The notes under the pieces are model-generated. The model had not been told where the DNA came from, did not search any database, and saw only the letters and a program-made list of their open reading frames with translations. 64,000 bases of DNA, from contig OZ024666.1 in assembly GCA_964016415.1 (NCBI GenBank), forward strand, positions 1,655,310 to 1,719,309. Direction: 5' to 3'. Made by a program: the position numbers and the translations under genes. The DNA comes from Erwinia sp. GTDB lineage: Bacteria; Pseudomonadota; Gammaproteobacteria; Enterobacterales; Enterobacteriaceae. This document shows positions 34,580 through 50,099 of this stretch, piece by piece. Numbering within the stretch: the first letter of the stretch is position 1; every line of letters starts with the position of its first letter.

Positions 34580-35637
34580 CTAATTTCTCAACACCAGCCT
34601 GATCAAATCTGACAGACGCTCCAGCTGGCGGGTCATTTCAATACTCAGCCAGACATAACCGTATGCCGGTGTTTCAATACTTTCGTCGCTGTCCACATCA
34701 TGCAGCAATTGCCGTAGCTCATGACTGATTTCGGCAAGTTCATCGCTATTTTTAGCGATTTTTTCAGTACTCCCCTCAATAACAGCAGCGGAAAGAGCAC
34801 GCAACGTGTTCTCTGTCATCTGTTGAGTGCGTCTGATCATTCTGGAATCCAGCAAAATTAAATGACACTGTCGTGAGGCCCACCAGGCGTTGATTTGTAA
34901 TTCCAGTGTGCAAACTAAATTACAGTTGGTGGTCTGAATACCTTCAAAGACCGAGCGTGGTATGCGTGTTTCTTTACTGGCCGGTTCCAGCATCGCTCTC
35001 ATTTTTACCACAGCGGTCAATACCCGCTGCAGGGGCATGGTCAGACGTGGTTTTTCAATCAGATTGGCAGAAAACCCGGCGTGATAGATTTTTGCCGTTT
35101 CGAGAAAGATATCTGACAGCGCGAGACGCCACTGAATATAAGCTTTTTGCGGATAAATCACCGTAAACAAGATGGCCAGTATCGAACCGAGTACTACATC
35201 CCCACCCCGCCACAATGCAGTGGTCATATCACCGGGCGCCGCACTACTGATAACTGCCAGCGTGATACCGATTAACAGCGCCATATAGGGATGCTTACCC
35301 AGGGTCAAAAACCGCAGACAAACATCACCAGGGTACACCAGAGCAACATTACCGGGAAAGAGAAGAGTTCAAGGTGCAAGGCAATTAAACCAGATACAGA
35401 ACCAATTATCGTTCCACCGATACGTTGAATAGCGCGAGGAATGACATTGCCCCATGACGAGACGGGCCCCATTACCACCAACAGTGTTATCAACGGCCAG
35501 CTTCCTTCAGGTATCCCGGAGAGGCGGACCAGCATAAACGTCAGGACGAACGCTACGGCAATTCTGATGCCATGCACGACACGATAGTGCCTGTAGAGTG
35601 TGAACTCAAACGCTGAAAGGGGTTTATCCAGCCGCAC
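34580..35637 (-). pseudogene. yeeA: yeeA, FUSC-type membrane protein, frameshifted
   Basis: Inner-membrane protein of the aromatic-acid-exporter-like (FUSC) family. The N-terminal half from ATG 35637 (MRLDKPLSAFEFTLYRHYRV) matches YeeA up to VMFVCGF, then hits TGA at about 35305. One extra T in the T run would give GFLTLGKHPYMALLIGITLA, which is the start of the second block and continues to a normal C-terminus at 34580. A one-base deletion in a homopolymer therefore splits the gene; a sequencing error is possible. Confidence 0.85.
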
Positions 35638-35827
35638 TCTGCTCTCCTGAAATGGCGTATCGGCTTAATGTACCGCCGGTCTCTGGTCGGTACGTTCATT
35701 TAACACTGGGATCACTTTTCCGCGATGACAAGTGTAAAAAAAGGTACATCACTTTTCCATAACTGTTTCAGCTAAAGGCAAAAATGCTCTACCATGGCCC
35801 GATTGATGACTGACAGGATTTCTGCAC

Positions 35828-37252
35828 GTGAAGCATGCCACCGCGCCCACTTTTTTGTTTCATGACTATGAGACGTTTGGTAAAAGTCCCTCCCTCGACA
35901 GGCCAGCACAGTTTGCAGGACTTCGCACTGATGCGGATTTTAACCCTCTCGGTGACGCGGATATCTTCTACTGCTACCCTGCTGACGATTACCTTCCTGA
36001 TCCCGAAGCGGTAATGATAACCGGGATCACACCGCAAATTACCCGTGAGCGAGGCAGTAATGAGGTGGTGTTCAGTCAAGAGATTCACCGGCTATTCACT
36101 ACTCCGGAAACCTGTATCGTCGGTTACAATAATGTACGTTTTGATGATGAGGTGACTCGCAATCTCTTCTATCGCAACTTTTACGACCCTTACGCCTGGA
36201 GCTGGCAACAAGGAAACAGTCGCTGGGATCTGCTCGATGTAATGCGTGCCTGCTATGCCCTGCGCCCTGATGGCATTCACTGGCCAATTAACGAAGAGGG
36301 ATTACCCAGTTTCCGCCTTGAACATCTCAGTAAAACCAATGAGATAGAGCACAGTCAGGCCCATGATGCTATGGCTGATGTTTATGCCACGATTGCGATG
36401 GCAAAACTGGTGAAAGAGAAGCAACCCCGCCTGTATGATTTTTTGTTCGCTCATCGTCATAAAAATAAGATAATGACGCTGATTGATATTCCCGGTATGA
36501 CACCTTTGGTGCATGTGTCTGGTATGTTCGGTGCTCAGCGAGGTAATACCAGCTGGGTAGCCCCTGTCGCCTGGCATCCGGTGAATAAAAATGCGCTGAT
36601 CAGCGTCGATTTGGCGGGTGATATTACTCCGCTGCTGACACTGGATGCCGATGCGCTACGTGAACAACTTTATACTCCGCGGGATCAGTTAGGAGATAAA
36701 TCGCCCGTCCCGCTGAAACTGATACACATCAATAAATGCCCGGTGCTGGCACCGGCCAACACGCTACGCCCCGAAGACGCACAGCGGCTGAATATAGACA
36801 GGCAACACTGTCTGGATAATTTACGTCAGTTGCGCGCAAATCCTCAGGTGCGCGACAAACTGGTCGCACTGTATGCTGATGCACCGCCGTTTACTTCCGC
36901 AGATAATGTTGATGCGCAGTTGTATGATGGCTTCTTTAGTGCAGCCGATCGTTCAGCCATGGAGGTCATCCAGCAGACATCGCCTGAGCATTTGCCCGCG
37001 TTGACGCTGACCTTTAACGATCCCCGTATTGAGAAATTGTTGTTCCGTTATCGGGCCAGAAATTTCCCGGCAACCCTTGATAAAGATGAACAACGCCGTT
37101 GGTTAAACCATCGCAGATCGCTTTTTACGGCTGACTATTTGCAACAGTATATTCAGCAACTCGAAGTACTGAGCACACAACACCAGGCTAATCCGGACAA
37201 ACTGCGTCAGTTACAGGCCTTGTTTAACTATGCCCGTCAGCTGGTATCCTGA
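35828..37252 (+). CDS. sbcB: Exonuclease I (SbcB)
   Basis: 3'-5' single-strand DNA exonuclease of the DEDDh group, active in mismatch repair and recombination. It is 474 residues, the family's usual length. Catalytic motifs are FHDYETFG (Asp, Glu) near residue 12, the middle Asp motif in NVRFDDEVTRN, and the final AHDAMADVYATIAMA. The C-terminal SH3-like and helical domains are present (LRHHRSLF-type region RRWLNHRRSLF). ATG 35828 follows GATTTCTGCACGTG, a weak ribosome site. It ends before a strong terminator shared with plaP. Intact. Confidence 0.96.
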   Translation: MKHATAPTFLFHDYETFGKSPSLDRPAQFAGLRTDADFNPLGDADIFYCYPADDYLPDPEAVMITGITPQITRERGSNEVVFSQEIHRLFTTPETCIVGYNNVRFDDEVTRNLFYRNFYDPYAWSWQQGNSRWDLLDVMRACYALRPDGIHWPINEEGLPSFRLEHLSKTNEIEHSQAHDAMADVYATIAMAKLVKEKQPRLYDFLFAHRHKNKIMTLIDIPGMTPLVHVSGMFGAQRGNTSWVAPVAWHPVNKNALISVDLAGDITPLLTLDADALREQLYTPRDQLGDKSPVPLKLIHINKCPVLAPANTLRPEDAQRLNIDRQHCLDNLRQLRANPQVRDKLVALYADAPPFTSADNVDAQLYDGFFSAADRSAMEVIQQTSPEHLPALTLTFNDPRIEKLLFRYRARNFPATLDKDEQRRWLNHRRSLFTADYLQQYIQQLEVLSTQHQANPDKLRQLQALFNYARQLVS

Positions 37253-37268
37253 AGGTTACGGCAACCAT

Positions 37269-37297
37269 AAAAAAAGGCGCCGTAGCGCCTTTTTTTT
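37269..37297. terminator. Bidirectional terminator between sbcB and plaP
   Basis: GGCGC-CGTA-GCGCC stem with a long A run on the left and T run on the right, placed between two convergent genes. Confidence 0.92.
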
Positions 37298-38660
37298 ATC
37301 CGATATCTTCCGAGCACTGCGGCACCGGATTACGAAATGAACGCGTCACTACAGCCAGATAGATTAACCCAAGAGCCGCCCATATCAGGCCTAACACCAT
37401 TGAGCTCTCTTCAAGATTGACCCATAACGCACCAACGGTCAACGCACCACAAAGCGGCAGTATCAGGAAATTGATGTTGTCTTTCAGGCTCTTGTTCCGT
37501 TTTTCTCGTACCCAAAACTGGGATATCACCGACAAATTAACGAAAGTAAATGCCACCAGAGCACCAAAGTTAATCAACGCCGTTGCCGTAACCAGATCAA
37601 AGGTCACAGAAGAGAGCGCGATAACGCCGACTAACAACACGTTCAGTGCCGGTGTGCGCCAGCGCGGGTGCAGATAACCGAAGAATCTTTCGGGGAATAC
37701 ACCATCACGCCCCATCACATACATCAGGCGCGAAACACCAGCATGTGCAGCCATACCTGATGCCAGTACCGTGACACAAGAAAAGAACAGTATGCCAATC
37801 TGAAAACTTTTCCCTGCGACATAAAGCATGATCTCAGGTTGCGAAGCATCCGGGTCTTTGAAGCGCGAAATATCAGGAAAATAAAGCTGCAGAAAATAGG
37901 AGACAACGATAAAGATGATGCCACCGATCAGCGCCGTCAGGAAAATAGCTTTGGGGATCACCCGGCCAGCATCTTTAGTCTCTTCTGAAAGCGAACTGAT
38001 ACCGTCAAATCCCAGAAACGAGAAACAGAGGATCGTCGCCCCAGTGATCATTGGCACAATATGGGCATTGTCGGACCAGAAGGGACGACTACTGACCAGC
38101 GTACCACTTCCCTCTCCGTGCATAACACCATAAATCACCATGCCCATGATGGCGACCATAATAGCCACTTGCAGCACGACAATCACACTGTTGAAATTGG
38201 CAACCGTTTTAATCCCTCGTAAGTTAGATAACGTTATAAAGCCAACTAACAACAGAACAAAGGTCCACGATGGGATTTCAGGAAACAGTGCTTCAAAATA
38301 AATTTTCGCCAGCAGGATATTGATCATCGGCATGAACAAGTAATCAAGCAGCGAGGACCAGCCAACCATAAAACCAACGTGAGGCGATATTGCTTTCTGC
38401 GCATAAGTGTACGCCGAACCAGCAGAAGGAAAACGTCTCACCAATTTACCGTAACTCAACGCGGTAAACAGAATAGCAATCAGAGCAAACGCATATGCCG
38501 TTGCCACATGCCCATCGGTTAATCCTGACACAATGCCGAAAGTATCAAACAGTGTCATTGGCTGCATGTAAGCAAGCCCTATCATCACCACGGGCAGCAG
38601 TGTCAGTGTTTTTTTCAGCTGAATACGCGAAGATTGCGTGGATGACTGATTAGTGGACAT
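37296..38660 (-). CDS. plaP: PlaP-like putrescine importer (APC family)
   Basis: A 454-residue amino acid-polyamine transporter with about twelve membrane segments, matching E. coli PlaP (YeeF). It starts [20 protein letters not shown], then [40 protein letters not shown], and [20 protein letters not shown]. It imports putrescine by proton symport in E. coli. The start region overlaps the end of a 67-codon leader ORF with a strong ribosome site, suggesting translational control. Confidence 0.92.
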   Translation of the reverse strand: MSTNQSSTQSSRIQLKKTLTLLPVVMIGLAYMQPMTLFDTFGIVSGLTDGHVATAYAFALIAILFTALSYGKLVRRFPSAGSAYTYAQKAISPHVGFMVGWSSLLDYLFMPMINILLAKIYFEALFPEIPSWTFVLLLVGFITLSNLRGIKTVANFNSVIVVLQVAIMVAIMGMVIYGVMHGEGSGTLVSSRPFWSDNAHIVPMITGATILCFSFLGFDGISSLSEETKDAGRVIPKAIFLTALIGGIIFIVVSYFLQLYFPDISRFKDPDASQPEIMLYVAGKSFQIGILFFSCVTVLASGMAAHAGVSRLMYVMGRDGVFPERFFGYLHPRWRTPALNVLLVGVIALSSVTFDLVTATALINFGALVAFTFVNLSVISQFWVREKRNKSLKDNINFLILPLCGALTVGALWVNLEESSMVLGLIWAALGLIYLAVVTRSFRNPVPQCSEDIG

Positions 38661-38853
38661 TATTCAGCCTCCCTACAGCAGCACTCTTTCCGGAATGCAC
38701 TACAGGGAAACTTCGCGTCATGCGACAGTGTTTTTTTTCAGAGAGATATAAAGAAGACAGGCAGGATAAAGGGAAGTGATTCGCCTGTTGAGCGCCGTAA
38801 TCGTCACGCTGACGTATACCAGCCGATGCTGGTGTCAAAAAATGCAGACCCAT
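38650..38853 (-). CDS. Possible leader ORF upstream of plaP
   Basis: A 67-codon frame starting [20 protein letters not shown] with a strong GAGGAAA six bases before ATG 38853. Its stop lies 11 bases inside plaP, which would couple the two. In E. coli a small ORF, yoeI (starting MGQFF), sits upstream of plaP. Only the first residues and the position are alike. Further down the frame the composition is not protein-like, so it may be a regulatory leader rather than a protein gene, or its true end may be earlier after a frameshift. Confidence 0.35.
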   Translation of the reverse strand: MGLHFLTPASAGIRQRDDYGAQQANHFPLSCLSSLYLSEKKHCRMTRSFPVVHSGKSAAVGRLNNVH

Positions 38854-39077
38854 AGTGGTTTCCTCGGCATCACACCGCTGTGCGAAATAAATTAAAGAAT
38901 ATCTTTCCGGCGTTGCCGGCCTCTGTCTCTGACGTTCAGTACAATGCGAAATCGACAACCAGCCACCAGCGGGTACGCCTAATTTGCAGGGCGCGTATTC
39001 TGCCCTGGTCATCTGAGCAAAACAAGTGGTGGCAGCTAATTTTTGTGGCCACTGTTTTTCGGTGGATTTTGTACGGG

Positions 39078-39908
39078 TTATGACGATTGACTCATAACAT
39101 ACAGATCACTGTATTTATAAGTAAAACCCAATTCCCGACAAATTCTGTTACCGTCGACAATTTTACCCGTGCTCTCATTTTCTGCAGGCAAAAACTCGGG
39201 AGGTGTCAAGCCGAGCTGCAAAGCCACACGGGGATAATAAGTACCACGCGAGGGATGATGCGGCGCACAAAGATTATACACATGACCTCCGCGCGAGCTT
39301 TCCAGCAGGGTGGCGATTGCCTCAATAACATCATCCAGATGTACCAGGTTGACCGCCTGATTAGCCATAGTCAGTTCCTGTCGGCCTGCAAGAAATCGTC
39401 CGGGATGACGTTGTGGCCCTACCAGCCCTGCAAGGCGTAAGACATCCACTTTAATATCCGGTAACCCATGCAGCCAGCTTTCCAGTTCAACTAGTGTTTT
39501 TCCGGCTGTTGTCTGTGGCTCCGTTACGTGATTTTCGTCCACCCCCCCTTCACACTGACCATAGACAGAGGTCGAACTGGTAAAGATAATATGCGGTATA
39601 TGATATGCACGCGCACTGTCAACCAGCTGCTGAACAGCAGAAAGATAGGCACCACTCTCACTCACCGTGCGCGTGGCAGGTAGCGTAATGACCAGCGCAT
39701 CAGCCTGCATCAGGGCATCAAGAGCCTCAGGCTGACAAATCAATTCAGGCGTCATAACCAGTTGGTAACCTGCGAGGCCACAGAGCCGGGCAGCTTCAAC
39801 ACCATCAGGAGTGGTTCTGCTACCTTGCACCTGCCATCCCCGCGCTGCCAGGGTAAGCCCTAAGGGCATTCCTAACCAGCCTAATCCGATGATCGATACT
39901 CTTTTCAT
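39078..39908 (-). CDS. yeeZ: YeeZ, NAD-dependent epimerase-like SDR protein
   Basis: A 276-residue Rossmann-fold protein matching E. coli YeeZ: SIIGLGWLGMPLGLTLAARG as dinucleotide site, IFTSSTSVYGQCEGGVDE as catalytic region, and VLRLAGLVGPQRHPGRFLAG. The start is ATG 39908 (MKRVSIIGLG), and the extension to 39956 is not conserved. It is divergent from the his operon, as in E. coli. The reaction is not known. Confidence 0.93.
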   Translation of the reverse strand: MKRVSIIGLGWLGMPLGLTLAARGWQVQGSRTTPDGVEAARLCGLAGYQLVMTPELICQPEALDALMQADALVITLPATRTVSESGAYLSAVQQLVDSARAYHIPHIIFTSSTSVYGQCEGGVDENHVTEPQTTAGKTLVELESWLHGLPDIKVDVLRLAGLVGPQRHPGRFLAGRQELTMANQAVNLVHLDDVIEAIATLLESSRGGHVYNLCAPHHPSRGTYYPRVALQLGLTPPEFLPAENESTGKIVDGNRICRELGFTYKYSDLYVMSQSS

Positions 39909-40078
39909 GTATGATTCCTCATCAACTCTTGATGAATTAAGCCCCTCATGCCGCACAATTATGCAGAGTGAATGATAAAGGTGCCATTTTTAGTGAAAAA
40001 ACAGTTGCACACAGCGAACAAGGCAGTTAGCTTATTCTACAGGCTACAAATATTACTGTATGTAAGAGAATCTATTAT

Positions 40079-40126
40079 ATGACACGCGTTCTGATTAACC
40101 ACCATCATCACCATCACCCTGAGTAG
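40079..40126 (+). CDS. hisL: His operon leader peptide
   Basis: A 15-residue peptide, MTRVLINHHHHHHPE, with six consecutive histidine codons. Translation through these codons senses charged tRNA-His and sets the fold of the following leader RNA. It ends at TAG 40124-40126, 63 bases before the attenuator stem. Confidence 0.97.
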   Translation: MTRVLINHHHHHHPE

Positions 40127-40189
40127 TCTTTCAGGTGATGTGTGCTGGAAGACAATCAAGATCTTCCGGTGGTCAGCGTGTTAAAAAAG

Positions 40190-40223
40190 CCCCAGGAAGA
40201 TTGACTTCCAGGGGTTTTTTTTT
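40190..40223 (+). terminator. his operon attenuator
   Basis: CCCCAGGAAG (40190-40199) pairs with CTTCCAGGGG (40205-40214) with one internal mismatch, followed by a T run. This is the terminator of the his leader. It forms when histidine is plentiful and stops transcription before hisG. Confidence 0.9.
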
Positions 40224-40291
40224 GGACGTTTGTAATGCGGAGTGGGATGCCCCCTCCTGACCACAGCAGAAAGGACAGAGGACAACAACCG

Positions 40292-41191
40292 ATGTTAGAC
40301 AATACTCGCTTACGTATCGCAATGCAGAAATCAGGCCGGCTGAGTGATGACTCCCGTGAATTACTGGCCCGCTGCGGCATCAAAATTAATTTGCATCAAC
40401 AGCGTTTGATCGCTTTTGCCGAAAATATGCCAATTGATATTCTGCGGGTACGAGATGATGATATTCCTGGTCTGGTAATGGACGGTGTTGTTGACCTTGG
40501 CATTATTGGTGAGAATGTTCTGGAAGAAGAGTTGCTTACCCGACGGGCGCAGGGTGAAGACCCACGTTATTCCATTTTACGTCGCCTCGATTTTGGCGGC
40601 TGTCGTCTTTCACTCGCCATGCCTGTTGATGCCCCTTACTCTGGGCCACAATGTTTACAAAATGCCCGCATCGCCACCTCCTATCCTCATCTGCTAAAAC
40701 AATATCTCGACACGCAAAACATCGCTTTCAAATCCTGCCTGCTCAATGGTTCTGTCGAAGTGGCACCTCGCGCGGGCCTCGCTGATGCAATCTGTGATCT
40801 GGTTTCTACCGGAGCCACACTGGAAGCCAATGGCCTGCGTGAAGTAGAAGTTATTTATCGTTCAAAAGCCTGCCTGATTCAGCGAGATGGCGACATGCCG
40901 GCAGATAAGCAAGCGTTAATTGACAAGCTGATGACGCGTATGCAAGGCGTCATCCAGGCCAGAGAGTCAAAATACATCATGCTGCACGCGCCAGGTGACC
41001 GTCTGGAAGATATTATCGCCTTGCTGCCAGGTGCTGAACGCCCGACTATTTTGCCACTGGCTGGTGATAAAAGTCGCGTTGCTATGCATATGGTCAGCAG
41101 TGAGACTCTGTTTTGGGAAACCATGGAGAAACTCAAAGATCTGGGCGCCAGCTCCATTCTCGTGCTGCCAATAGAAAAAATGATGGAGTAA
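40292..41191 (+). CDS. hisG: ATP phosphoribosyltransferase (HisG)
   Basis: First enzyme of histidine synthesis, joining ATP and PRPP, and feedback-inhibited by histidine. It has 299 residues of the long form with a C-terminal regulatory domain. The start [20 protein letters not shown] at ATG 40292 fits the family. Motifs include [15 protein letters not shown] and [15 protein letters not shown], the PRPP-binding site. It begins the operon after the attenuator, and hisD follows three bases later. Confidence 0.97.
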   Translation: MLDNTRLRIAMQKSGRLSDDSRELLARCGIKINLHQQRLIAFAENMPIDILRVRDDDIPGLVMDGVVDLGIIGENVLEEELLTRRAQGEDPRYSILRRLDFGGCRLSLAMPVDAPYSGPQCLQNARIATSYPHLLKQYLDTQNIAFKSCLLNGSVEVAPRAGLADAICDLVSTGATLEANGLREVEVIYRSKACLIQRDGDMPADKQALIDKLMTRMQGVIQARESKYIMLHAPGDRLEDIIALLPGAERPTILPLAGDKSRVAMHMVSSETLFWETMEKLKDLGASSILVLPIEKMME

Positions 41192-41194
41192 GCA

Positions 41195-43584
<2,390 letters not shown>

Positions 43585-43586
43585 AC

Positions 43587-44650
43587 ATGAGTCAGAAAGT
43601 GCTTTTTATCGATCGTGATGGCACGATCATCTCTGAACCACCGGAAGACTTTCAGGTTGACCGGATGGACAAGCTGGCCTTTGAGCCGGGTGTAATCCCT
43701 GCGCTGCTGGCACTGCAGACCGCGGAGTTTCGCCTGGTGATGATCACCAATCAGGATGGACTCGGTACAAACAGCTTTCCACAGGCAGACTTTGATGGCC
43801 CCCATTCTCTGATGATGCAGGTGCTGAGTTCACAAGGAATTGAGTTTGATGCGGTGCTAATTTGCCCGCACCTCCCTGAAGATAATTGTGATTGTCGCAA
43901 ACCCAAAACCAAATTGGTCGGGAACTGGCTGGTAGAAAATGTTTTAGACATTGCCAACAGCTACGTGATTGGCGACCGTGCGACTGACGTACAGTTAGCC
44001 AGTAATATGGGTATCCAGGGGCTACACTACGCACATGATGGCCTTGACTGGCCGGGCATCGCGCAACGCCTGATAAAGCGAGACCGCCATGCACGGGTAG
44101 AGCGTAACACCAAAGAGACACAAATCACCGTCGACGTCTGGCTCGACAGAGAAGGGAACAGCCGTATTAATACCGGTGTGGGTTTCTTTGATCATATGCT
44201 TGATCAAATCGCCACTCACGGTGGTTTTCGTATGAATATCGACGTGAAAGGTGATCTTTATATTGACGATCATCACACCGTCGAAGATACCGGACTTGCA
44301 CTGGGTGAAGCCTTACTTAAGGCTTTAGGTGACAAACGCGGCATCGGTCGTTTTGGTTTCATTCTGCCAATGGACGAATGCCTCGCCCGTTGCGCACTGG
44401 ATATCTCTGGCCGACCTCATCTTGAATACAAAGCTGAATTCAGTTACCAGCGGGTCGGTGATCTCAGTACCGAGATGGTAGAGCATTTTTTCAGCTCACT
44501 TTCCTATTCAATGGCGTGCACGCTGCACCTGAAAACCAAGGGCAAAAATGACCATCATCGGGTAGAGAGCCTGTTCAAAGCATTTGGTCGTACCCTGCGG
44601 CAGGCAATTCGTGTTGAAGGTAATACACTGCCCAGTTCAAAAGGGGTCTT

Positions 44651-44654
<4 letters not shown>
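43587..44654 (+). CDS. hisB: Bifunctional HisB (histidinol phosphatase / IGP dehydratase)
   Basis: Fusion enzyme for steps 7 and 9 of histidine synthesis. The N-terminal HAD phosphatase has the [16 protein letters not shown] motif and a zinc loop [11 protein letters not shown]. The C-terminal IGP dehydratase begins near residue 165 ([17 protein letters not shown] [20 protein letters not shown]) with metal ligands in [14 protein letters not shown] and [10 protein letters not shown]. Start ATG 43587 ([11 protein letters not shown]), with a GTG two codons earlier as an alternative. The stop overlaps the hisH start. Confidence 0.97.
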
Positions 44655-46738
<2,084 letters not shown>

Positions 46739-46745
<7 letters not shown>

Positions 46746-47359
46746 TACAACGAGAATTTGATAACCTTGACTGGGAAAAAACCTCCGGAATGATACCGGC
46801 TATCGTCCAGCATGCCGTTTCCGGTGAAGTTTTGATGCTCGGGTATATGAATCAGGACGCGCTAAGGCAAACGGTAGAGAGCGAAAAAGTTACTTTTTGG
46901 TCGCGTACTAAAAATCGCTTATGGACCAAAGGGGAAACCTCTGGCCATTTTCTGAATGTCATCAGTATCACCCCGGACTGTGACAATGATTCATTACTGA
47001 TTATGGCTAAACCAGCCGGCGTTACCTGTCATTTGGGTACTTCCAGTTGCTTCTCACCGACGCAATCAGACTGGGCCTTCCTTTATCAGCTTGAACAGTT
47101 GCTGGCCTCGAGGAAAGATGCTGACCCCTCCAGTTCTTACACTGCCAGTTTGTATGCACATGGTACTAAGCGTATCGCTCAAAAAGTGGGAGAAGAAGGG
47201 GTTGAAACTGCGCTGGCAGCGACTGTGAATGATCGTCATGAACTCACAAATGAAGCCTCAGACTTGATCTACCACCTGCTGGTATTACTGCAGGATCAAC
47301 AGCTGGATCTCTCCGCAGTCATCAATAATCTGCGTGAACGTCATCAAAACGCACAATAA
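46739..47359 (+). CDS. hisI: Bifunctional HisI (HisIE)
   Basis: Fusion of PR-AMP cyclohydrolase and PR-ATP pyrophosphatase, steps 2 and 3. It starts GTG 46739 overlapping hisF. The cyclohydrolase part has [34 protein letters not shown], and the metal ligands in DCDNDSLL. The pyrophosphatase part has [13 protein letters not shown] and [17 protein letters not shown]. It is the last gene of the operon. Confidence 0.96.
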
Positions 47360-47376
47360 GCTGTAGCGAAAAAGAT

Positions 47377-47398
47377 AAGGCCCTCACCAGAGGGCCTT
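47377..47398. terminator. Terminator between hisI and gnd
   Basis: Stem AAGGCCCTC-ACCA-GAGGGCCTT (9 bp). On the leftward strand it is followed by ATCTTTTT, so it best serves gnd. The rightward T tract is weak. Confidence 0.8.
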
Positions 47399-47420
47399 AT
47401 GCTGTGTACTTCAATACGAT

Positions 47421-48827
47421 TTAATCAAGCCATTCAGTGTGGAACACACCTTCTTTATCTGTGCGCTTATAAGTATGAGCACCGAAATAATCGCGCTGAG
47501 CCTGAATCAGGTTTGCCGGTAACACAGCGGAACGGTAACTGTCGTAATAGGCGATCGCTGCTGATAAGGTCGGCACCGGAATACCATTTTCAACCGCGTA
47601 CGCCACGACGTCACGCAGTGCCTGCTGATATTCATCCGCGATATTTTTGAAATAAGGCGCAAGCAACAGATTTGCGATATTGGCATTCTCAGCATAAGCA
47701 TCAGTGATTTTCTGCAGGAACTGGGCGCGAATAATACAACCTGCGCGGAAAATTTTTGCAATTTCACCGTAATTCAGCTGCCACTGATTCTCATCAGACG
47801 CGGCTTTCAACTGAGAGAATCCCTGCGCGTAAGAGATAATTTTACCCAGATAAAGCGCACGGCGTACTTTTTCGACGAAAGCAGCCGATTCACCTGCAGG
47901 TGCTTTTAGCTGCGGGCCACACAATACTTTCGACGCAGCAACACGTTGTGTTTTCAGAGAGGAGAGGTAACGGGCAAACACTGATTCAGTGATCAGAGAC
48001 AGCGGTTCACCGAGGTTCAGCGCACTTTGACTGGTCCATTTTCCGGTCCCTTTATTGGCTGCTTCATCAAGAATAACATCGACCAGATAGTGTCCCTGTT
48101 CATCCTTTTTGGCAAAGATGTCTTTCGTGATATCAATAAGGTAGCTGCCTAACTCGCCTTTATTCCACTCACTGAACGTCTCTGCTAACTGGTCATTGGT
48201 CAATCCCAGTGCATTTTTCAGCAGCGAGTAGGCTTCCGCGATAAGTTGCATATCACCGTATTCGATGCCGTTATGCACCATTTTTACATAATGGCCGGCA
48301 CCGTCTGGTCCGATGTAAGCAACACAGGCTTCACCTTCTGCTCGGGCAGCAATCTTATCAAAAATAGGTGCAACCAGTTCATACGCGGCTTTTTGCCCGC
48401 CAGGCATAATTGATGGCCCTTTCAGCGCCCCCTCTTCACCACCAGAGACACCTGTTCCGATGAAATTGAAGCCCTGCTCTGACAGCTCACGGTTACGACG
48501 AATAGTATCTTTGTAGAAGGTGTTACCGCCGTCAATCAGGATGTCGCCTTTATCAAGATGAGGAGTGAGAGACGCGATAGTTTTATCTGTGGCTTCACCG
48601 GCCTGAACCATCAGCAGAATGCGGCGGGGCTTTTCCAGCGAGTCAACAAACTCTTCAACGCTGTAATACGGTACCAGTTTCTTATCTGCATTCTCTGCAA
48701 TCACTTCATCCGTCTTCTCACGGGAGCGGTTAAATACAGAGACACTATATCCTCTGCTTTCAATATTCAGGGCCAGATTACGCCCCATCACCGCCATACC
48801 CACGACGCCGATCTGCTGCTTGGACAT
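47421..48827 (-). CDS. gnd: 6-phosphogluconate dehydrogenase (Gnd)
   Basis: Oxidative pentose phosphate enzyme that makes ribulose 5-phosphate and NADPH. It has 468 residues. The NADP site is [40 protein letters not shown] and [20 protein letters not shown] form the substrate site. The C-terminus ends [12 protein letters not shown]. Start ATG 48827 (MSKQQIG) with an AGGAGT-type site; the longer frame to 48875 is rejected. Intact. Confidence 0.97.
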   Translation of the reverse strand: MSKQQIGVVGMAVMGRNLALNIESRGYSVSVFNRSREKTDEVIAENADKKLVPYYSVEEFVDSLEKPRRILLMVQAGEATDKTIASLTPHLDKGDILIDGGNTFYKDTIRRNRELSEQGFNFIGTGVSGGEEGALKGPSIMPGGQKAAYELVAPIFDKIAARAEGEACVAYIGPDGAGHYVKMVHNGIEYGDMQLIAEAYSLLKNALGLTNDQLAETFSEWNKGELGSYLIDITKDIFAKKDEQGHYLVDVILDEAANKGTGKWTSQSALNLGEPLSLITESVFARYLSSLKTQRVAASKVLCGPQLKAPAGESAAFVEKVRRALYLGKIISYAQGFSQLKAASDENQWQLNYGEIAKIFRAGCIIRAQFLQKITDAYAENANIANLLLAPYFKNIADEYQQALRDVVAYAVENGIPVPTLSAAIAYYDSYRSAVLPANLIQAQRDYFGAHTYKRTDKEGVFHTEWLD

Positions 48828-49006
48828 TATATACTCCTGTCTGAAGATCACTCGTGGCGCAACCAACTGCACCACATGCTAAAGTCTCTGTTATCTTAAC
48901 TCAGGAGTGACATTTCAGCCTAGTAGTTGATGAAGAGTTATCGAAAGAGTTGAGGAAAAACAACACAGTTTGACGGGATAAATCCGGTGTCAGCACATGC
49001 GATACT

Positions 49007-50052
49007 TTATCCCGAGCGTTTATCACGGACGACTTTCTGTTCCTGGTAACCATGCGGATTTTGTGACTGCCAGCGCCAGGTGTCTGCCATCATCGTATCG
49101 AGATCACGAGTCACCCGCCAGTTGAGATCTTTTTCCGCACGGGAAGCATCAGCCCAGAATGCAGCTAAATCGCCTTCGCGGCGCGGTAAAAACTGATAAG
49201 GAATTTTGCGCCCGGAGACACGGGAAAATGTATTCACCATCTCCAGCACCGAATAGCCTTTCTCGGCTCCGAGGTTGTAAACGGTATACTCGCTCACCTG
49301 ATCAAATTTATGCAATGCACGCAAGTGACCTTCCGCCAGATCCATCACATGAATATAGTCACGCACGCCGGTTCCATCATGAGTATCATAATCATTACCA
49401 AAAATCCCGACGCTGTCCCGTCGGCCAATTGCCACTTGTGCTATATAAGGCAGTAAATTATTGGGAATACCCAGTGGATCTTCACCTATCATCCCGGAAA
49501 TATGGGCCCCTACCGGGTTTAAATAACGCAAAGCAATGACGCGAAAGTCCGGTTCAGCAGAGGTGAAGTCACGTAAAATCTGCTCGATCATCAGTTTTGA
49601 TGTGCCATAAGGGCTGCTGGCGCTGTTGACGGGATAGCTCTCGTGATAGGGACAGGCGCATCGGCACCATAGACAGTAGCTGATGAGCTGAAAATTAACC
49701 GATGAACGCCGGCACTGCGCATTGTGTCAAGTAAAATCAGCGTACCAGAGACATTGTTTTGGTAGTATTCAAGCGGTTGCCGTGAGGACTCCCCCACAGC
49801 CTTGAGCCCCGCAAAATGGATCACAGCCGATATCTGATACTGACAAAATAAGTGGGCCAGGCGCTCGCGATCACCAATGTCACCCTCAACGAAAGAGACT
49901 TTTCTGCCTGTCAGGTTTTCTACCCGCAATAAAGCTTCTGAACTGGAATTTGTCAGGTTATCCAGCACAACGACCTGTTCACCACTCTCCAGCAGTGTCA
50001 GCACGGTATGGGAGCCGATATAACCCGCACCACCTGTAACCAGTATTGCCAT
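49007..50052 (-). pseudogene. galE: galE, UDP-glucose 4-epimerase, frameshifted
   Basis: SDR enzyme that interconverts UDP-glucose and UDP-galactose. The first block from ATG 50052 has the NAD site ([20 protein letters not shown]) and [10 protein letters not shown]. Near 49648 a missing T changes CCT-TAT-CAC to an out-of-frame read, so this block ends soon after. The second block resumes with [20 protein letters not shown] (catalytic Tyr and Lys) and continues to a normal C-terminus at 49007. A single deletion in the middle of the gene splits the active site. The gene is not in a gal operon here but next to gnd and galF, as in surface-polysaccharide loci. Confidence 0.88.
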
Positions 50053-50099
50053 AAATTACCTATCCAATCTGCAGGTTATATCTCGTTGTACCGTTTATA

